This document shows positions 58,943 to 64,000 of a stretch of 64,000 bases of DNA, piece by piece. The stretch's first letter is position 1; every line of letters begins with the position of its first letter. Under the pieces are notes generated by a model. That model made no database searches, had not been told where the DNA came from, and worked only from the letters and a program-made list of their open reading frames with translations. The translations under genes and the position numbers were made by a program. The stretch is from Bryum argenteum (taxonomy: Eukaryota; Streptophyta; Bryopsida; Bryales; Bryaceae): the NCBI GenBank assembly GCA_037043015.1, contig CM073329.1, positions 14,214,648 through 14,278,647 on the forward strand. Direction: 5' to 3'.

Positions 58943-60128
58943 CTATTGCATCCCGTAATAGCAGAGCACAGGTTGGCAGTAGCCAGCTCCAAACTTCTCT
59001 GGTGTCTCCGTCTCGACTGCTTTCCAATCAGCCCCTTCCCAACTGTTTTTAAATGCACCTGCATCTCAAGATGAGTTCAGTCATCAGTTTTCTGGTACCC
59101 CTAACTCATTATCATCTGACGAATTCTGACACAGAAATCTCTCCACCTGGAAGCACGCAAAAGGATGGGAACTGATTACATCAGTGTCGTTAGCACAAAT
59201 TTATCCGAAAATATGGTACATAACTTCGTCCAAGTAGATACCTACCATGAGATTCTATAACCATAAAAAAGACAAAAAAACACGAAAATCTGTAAACAGA
59301 CTTGGGAGGCTTTGGCTGAACGTCTCCACTATCCTCGAGAGTTGATGATATCGTCTCTCGCCATGTGCCCTGCATTGTAATTATCTCCTACTGCCACAAT
59401 GCAGGTTCGACATCTACTGCTTGTTCCCTGGGAATTAGGTTTTCCCTGACCAGGTCAGTCCAATAAAAACTCCCAGGGTAAGATACAAGTGTCATTATCT
59501 GTTAACCTTTCCGCAACAATGAGAAGGCAGAGGATAAAACTTGCGTCATTCTTAAACATTTTGACCCCTCTCCATTCAAGGTTCAGACCAATTCAGAGGA
59601 GGTCTTGTTCGTGACAGGTCAATCTGTAGTATACGAGGCTCAGGTCCCTAACGGTTTGTATCCTCTCCTCCTTAGAGGCATTGTGTATAACAGGTATTAC
59701 GAGGATGCTTGTCGAGCCAACAAAAGGAGTTCCGACGGTTTTCTCGATACAGGACACGGCTGCAAATGCCGAATGCATTGTGGAGAGGAGCTGCCCTACT
59801 TTGCGCGTGGGCTCGAAGTATTAGCAATCAGGAAGGATCAGCTGTAATGTCTACCTTCGGCGCCCATCAGCTTCGTCGTAGAGCAATCGATGAGGACTTG
59901 CAACCCTGAAGAATTCATATGTACAAAAGCCTTGTTCTGCCCAACTGTTTTTGACTTCAGTTGCTGATTTAAGGTAGAGGTACCGTTGCGTATGTATCGA
60001 GATTCATCCAAATGGAAATGGTAGAAAATGATGATAAAATAACAAATGGTTAAGACGTGTACCTTCCATGATGATGTCACACTGCAAGCAACCTGCTTTC
60101 TCGGCCTTCCTCGACCTCGGCGAAGCAT
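58943..60128 (-). CDS. Possible small gene with an AT-hook (partial model)
   Basis: Two exon-like pieces are visible. One at 60128-60063 starts ATG and encodes MLRRGRGRPRKQV..., a clear AT-hook (RGRPRK), up to a donor (tggaag|gtacac). One at 59058-58943 encodes KNSWEGADWKAVETETPEKF... and ends at a TAG. A middle piece (TWRETISSTLEDSGDVQPKPPK, about 59365-59300) may belong too. Phases between them were not resolved and I do not recognise the protein. An AT-hook suggests DNA binding. Confidence 0.35.
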
Positions 60129-61340
60129 CTTACAACAATTATTGAAGAGGCTTCGCAATTTCACAAATTCTCTTCTCCAAATCGAGAATCACGTATCCCC
60201 ATTCCCAGCGATGCGAGCTTCTCGTAAGCAAGATTTCCGAACCCAACCCTCCTACTACTTCAATGACTCTCTAGGCCTGCATACTAGTTACTCATTAACT
60301 GGTTCGTTGGTTTCCAACAATTCACGACCAAGTCTGCGTACGTATCATGGACAATACTCATACAACCCGTGCTTCATTATTTGTACCTGGTTGTCCAATT
60401 GCATCAAGAGCAATACAACCTCCAGGTCGAAATCTCACATGAACAGCACGTTCTTTGAGTCTCCACGACATGAGCAGGAGTATTTCGCTTCACAATCAGC
60501 AGATCCAATTTCAATCCCCCCCCCTTCTCCAACTAAGGCTTGAAGGACTTGAACATCATGACTTAAACCTAGTATCCTTACCGATAAATCGTAAGAAATC
60601 AAGAAAGCAATCTTTCATAAAGTCAAGTAATAATGATGGACCGCGTTCACAGCAACTGAAATGCATATTTTGGTGAGACTCCTTTCAGAATGCAAGTGGA
60701 AAAGTGAATTACGAGGGCATACCTCTCGTTATCGAAGTTCTCCCTCTCGAGAAACTTATCCTGCCCTGGTTCTGATGGACGAACTCCTTAATGGCTTAAA
60801 CGACTCGTTTGCTGTAAATTTGTTGGACATGAACCGACTTAAAGCAGGCCAATTTCAGCGAGGAAACTGAAGTTATCATACTAAAGAACTACACCACCTT
60901 ATCTGCGAAGCATGCGTTGCACCACCTCAGGTGCCCGAGTTCGTTGTCACATTAAATACAGACCAATGCAGCGTTTTACCAGCACGATCCAGTGCCAGCA
61001 TAATCGCTTCTCACGAGGTTTAAGTAAGCTATCCAACAAAGACGATATAGTATGAAATACACAGGTAAACTCTCAACTTCAGAACAGTCAAATGGCTCAA
61101 TTGGAACAAACCTTCCCGAGAGCAAATTACCTGAGGAGCGAGAGATCCTTCATGCAATCAAAGCAGGCTACTGATTGATTTGATAAGAAAAGGTAAAACA
61201 TTTGCACTATTCAAAAATCAATCGACAATGCAGTATCCAATTTCGGTCGCCTCGCTGATCTGAATCACCTTCACAATTGAACAGAGTAACTCTATATGCA
61301 GTCATTGTATGAGCCGAAACGTCAAATTTCTCAAATGGCA
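60129..61340. other. Intergenic or untranslated stretch
   Basis: ORFs on the plus strand (60046-60543, 60455-60870) show no recognisable domain; nothing supported. Confidence 0.45.
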
Positions 61341-61765
61341 ATCACAACAATGCGAGAGGTCAACAGTAACGCATCCAAAGCACTAGATGCGAAGTATCCA
61401 GTAATTAAACCCTAATCTACAAAGGTGATAACAATCAGAAACAGAAAAATTGGAAAGCGAAGAAACTTCAGCAGAATTCACACACTATGGAAGAGATGAA
61501 TAAAACACCAGAGTTGGAAAAACGTAATACATAAATGGCGACAACGGCCAGGTTACAATTCCAGCAGCTATGGCAATTATTTACAATGGGAGAGGTTAAC
61601 ACTTTCGCATCCAAGACACGAGAAGCGTAATTGAACCCTAATCTGGAAAGATGACGACAGTCAGAAACAAGTGAATTTGAAAGGAGAGAAAATGTACACG
61701 ATCACAGAAGAGATCAAGAGGTGGAAAAATGGCGAGATTACAATTCCAGCAGCTATACAAGGTTC
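61340..61765. repeat. Tandem duplication covering the ARPC5 3' end, period 236 bp
   Basis: The order 'gagaggt.aac...gcatccaa', 'ccctaatct', 'cagaaac', 'ggttacaattccagcagctat' occurs at about 61345-61575 and again at about 61580-61765. The second unit runs into the last ARPC5 codons, so the first is a duplicated 3' UTR plus stop region. Confidence 0.75.
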
Positions 61766-62190
61766 TGAGTGTCAGAAATGGCGCGCATGATGCACCCGAT
61801 GCCAGCCATTTCATACAATTTCTCATGAAGCCTAAGGCAGAGGTCACACGTGATCCGATCACCTGTTGCTAACCCTCGGTAAAGGTATTTCATCAGAATG
61901 TCGTGGAGGTCGGGGTTAAGTCCAAGCAACAGCCCGTCGACGTCTTTCGTGGCCATCAAAACGCGATGCACCAGGATCCAGTTGGCAGACTTGCACCGCT
62001 CGTCGCGCGTTTGTGTCGGCGAGTCTTGAAGAGCCGTCTCCAAGGCCTCGGTGTACTGCGGCACGCGCAGCAGTCGCTCCACTTGCCGCGACTTGCCCTC
62101 AATCCGGGCGATGATCACCTCCGGAGACTCGGTTTCTACGAATGTGTCCGCGTCCTGCACCGACGAGGCATTGTCTTCATCATCCGCCAT
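61753..62190 (-). CDS. ARPC5: Actin-related protein 2/3 complex subunit 5
   Basis: This 145-residue protein is the p16 subunit of the Arp2/3 complex, which nucleates branched actin filaments in the cytoplasm. Family blocks are clear and in order: VIIARIEGKSRQVERLL, YTEALETALQDSP, DERCKSANWILVHRVLMA, DVDGLLLGL, DILMKYLYRGLATGD and CDLCLRLHEKLYEMAGIGCIMRAISD. Length and alignment are full from the ATG at 62190 (aggagcgATGG) to the stop at 61753. The gene has no intron. The acidic N-terminus (MADDEDNASSVQDAD) is family-typical. Confidence 0.96.
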   Translation of the reverse strand: MADDEDNASSVQDADTFVETESPEVIIARIEGKSRQVERLLRVPQYTEALETALQDSPTQTRDERCKSANWILVHRVLMATKDVDGLLLGLNPDLHDILMKYLYRGLATGDRITCDLCLRLHEKLYEMAGIGCIMRAISDTQNLV

Positions 62191-62609
62191 CGCTCCTGCT
62201 CCGATCGTATGTATCTAGTCCCAGAGTTCACCGATTTCGATCGCGCAAAGCTCTACTAGAAGCTGGAGTAACAGGTGAGATTATGCAATGAAAATGAATC
62301 CTAATGGCTGATTGTTGCGATTCTCGCCGTAGCTGATTGTTCGCCTGCCTGCTGCAATGTGACAGGAGGAAGCTCGAAAGGAGCGCGGGGTTGCTTTGAC
62401 GCTTACAGGGATTCTCCCTGCATGTCCACTGATGCTTGCAGGGCCCTGTAAGATTGAATTAGAATGGCATAAAAATTGGAAGCGTAGAATCAAAGCCTTT
62501 GACGTATTAATCATCATGAATCAAGTTGCCCAAATTTTCACAAAGTGAATTCAAAAACTGGAATTCGAAGATTTTGCACTTGATTTGAATTTGCAAATAC
62601 AAACTGAAG
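62191..62609. other. 5' flank of ARPC5
   Basis: Likely 5' UTR and promoter of ARPC5; no TATA box or coding region picked out. Confidence 0.5.
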
Positions 62610-62613
62610 TTAA

Positions 62614-63198
62614 CCCTTAATTGTCACCGGTGACCAACCTGGTCACCAAGGTCATTGTTTTTGCTTTTGGGGTCCGACACAGTGGTAGGGTGCAAATCTT
62701 GTCCAAAGGCATCCCTATTCTTTTGTTTTTCCGAATCCAATGCTCCTTCCCGATCGCCTTCTTGAGGTTTGTGTGATTCGTGCGAAATTGTAGGGGCCAA
62801 GTGATCCCATGGTCAATGCTCTTTGAATTGGCCTTTCTTTTTATTTTTTTGACGATTTTTTTTCAAAATAATAAAAAATCTTGATCTTTATCCCTATACC
62901 ATGCTCTATGATGCCAATTTTCAGAAAAAATGCCCCAAGGGGGGAAAAACCAAAAAAGCAATATGATATTTCTCACTCATGATCAGCAACCAAAACATTT
63001 TTTTCTCAACAATGCCATTGTTTGAGATTTTACCCGATGTGATCGATCTTTTTTGCATTGGTCACATCACCAAGTTACCTTGATAACCACCGTTTCCGAT
63101 TCTCAAAATTGTTTTACCTTCAGTGCATAAATAAGGCCACAAGACAATGAGGTTGCATTTCTCTCCAATTTGTGGAAAACAAGGATGTCAATTAAGGG
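62614..63198. mobile_element. Family D TIR element (585 bp, TTAA target)
   Basis: Ends CCCTTAATTGTCA and, inverted, CCCTTAATTGACA, with TTAA at 62610-62613 and 63199-63202. No coding. Confidence 0.82.
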
Positions 63199-63202
63199 TT
63201 AA

Positions 63203-63633
63203 TAGTTCCTAAACAGGGCCTCATTTCCTCCAAAAATCAGTTTCCTACAAAATATTTGAGAAATAGAAAATGTGAATGATACATTTATTATTTATGACAT
63301 TTGTAAGATGAAATTTAAGTATGGTAATCTATTAAAAGACCTATATCACATGTTGGTTTGCTGAATGAGAAATGGTTGGAAGAGGTAGAACTTCATTTTA
63401 AACCATGCATCACTGAAAAACTAAGCATTTAAGTCGTGAATGACCCAACCTATTTTTAACCAAATAAATAAATTTTTGAAAAATATGTCTAGATGTACAT
63501 GGAGGTAATTATTCAGATCATAACTATACAAGTTTGTAATAGACTTATTGATGGTCTCTTAATACTTTGTCCACCTCCCTTTTGTTGCTTTTACAGTTGC
63601 AATTCTATGTGGCATACTTCCTACAAGCCACAT
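63203..63633. other. Stretch between family D element and Tc1 fragment
   Basis: Includes ttaatactttgtccacctcc near 63560, which resembles a Tc1-type terminal sequence, so it may be the 3' non-coding end of the Tc1-like element. Confidence 0.4.
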
Positions 63634-63944
63634 TCAATTATATAGTGTATTTGAGCAAAACACTTCTACGGAATGATCCCATAATTCTAATAATCTACTC
63701 GGAGGTCTCTCATATTGATTGAGTCTCCGTTTGAGAATTGACCAAAGGTGTTCAATGGGATTCAAATCAAGCGATTGAGGAAGCCAAGGTAGGAGAGCAA
63801 AAGGTTGGCGTAAGAACCACTCTTGAAGCATCTTTGAGAGTGAATGGGAGCATTGTCTTGTTGGAAGGTAACACGAGAATGGTCTAAGTTGAACTTGGAA
63901 ATTACCATGTGGACATTTTTGTTTACTGAATGCCACGATAACAA
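63634..63944 (-). pseudogene. Tc1/mariner-type transposase, C-terminal fragment
   Basis: Two overlapping minus-strand frames give the end of a DDE transposase: FQQDNAPIHS with the second catalytic Asp in one frame (around 63850), then LPWLPQSLDLNPIEHLWSILKRRL with the final Glu in the other, ending in a stop at 63634. A frameshift near 63840 separates them. Spacing from Asp to Glu is about 34-35, as in Tc1-like DD34E elements rather than the DD39D plant mariners. The N-terminal half was not seen before the window end. Confidence 0.82.
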
Positions 63945-64000
63945 ATGTGATTAATGCGCCCCTCCACTTTGCATATCAATCGAGGTCCATGCATGCACAT

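Noticed and set aside
60046-60543. 165-codon plus-strand ORF
   Set aside because: It is antisense to the AT-hook exon, and the protein has no recognisable feature.

Overview
The window is nuclear DNA from a land plant. The evidence is a DEMETER/ROS1-type DNA glycosylase with its plant-specific C-terminal domain, a nepenthesin-type aspartic protease, a plant RNase H-like protein, short GT-AG introns, and plant Ty3/gypsy retrotransposons of the non-chromodomain kind. The gene structures and transposon mix would suit a spore-bearing plant such as a moss or lycophyte. That is only an impression, and the species cannot be named from sequence alone.

Layout. Positions 1-19892 are a nest of two LTR retrotransposons. 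The outer Ty3/gypsy element has a partial 5' LTR at 1-755 and a 3' LTR at 19099-19892. It was split inside gag by a second, much younger gypsy element at 1675-12166, with near-identical LTRs and a CCGGG target duplication. The outer element carries an extra ORF of about 500 codons with a long coiled coil, in frame after integrase. Both elements have broken coding regions.

From 19.9 to 23 kb is AT-rich DNA with a piggyBac-like TIR element that is itself interrupted by a C-rich minisatellite insertion. At 23.2 kb is a small gene for a secreted protein built of eight copies of a roughly 20-residue charged, proline/lysine-rich unit. From 24 to 39 kb there is an aspartic-protease pseudogene (27.8-30.3 kb, two in-frame stops), a five-exon RNase H-like gene on the minus strand (31.2-35.7 kb), and many small inverted-repeat elements. 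At 39.8-40.6 kb is a two-exon lysine/aspartate-rich, LEA-like gene. From 41 to 45.3 kb is again mostly repeats.

From 45.8 to 62.2 kb is a gene-dense block, all on the minus strand: a six-exon conserved protein of unknown function (378 aa), a 19-exon DEMETER-family 5-methylcytosine DNA glycosylase (model 1,912 aa), a possible small AT-hook gene, and the intronless ARPC5 subunit of the Arp2/3 complex (145 aa). The window ends in a frameshifted Tc1/mariner-type transposase fragment.

The most unusual features are: (1) a set of unrelated or distantly related TIR elements, most starting CCC(C/T)TA and all set in TTAA or a one-base variant, which points to a piggyBac-like source in a plant; (2) the secreted tandem-repeat precursor; (3) the DEMETER protein, whose predicted exons lack the permuted CXXC cysteines; (4) the post-integrase ORF. 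No operon-like cooperation between genes is expected. Glycosylase, protease, RNase H-like protein and ARPC5 are independent housekeeping or regulatory functions.
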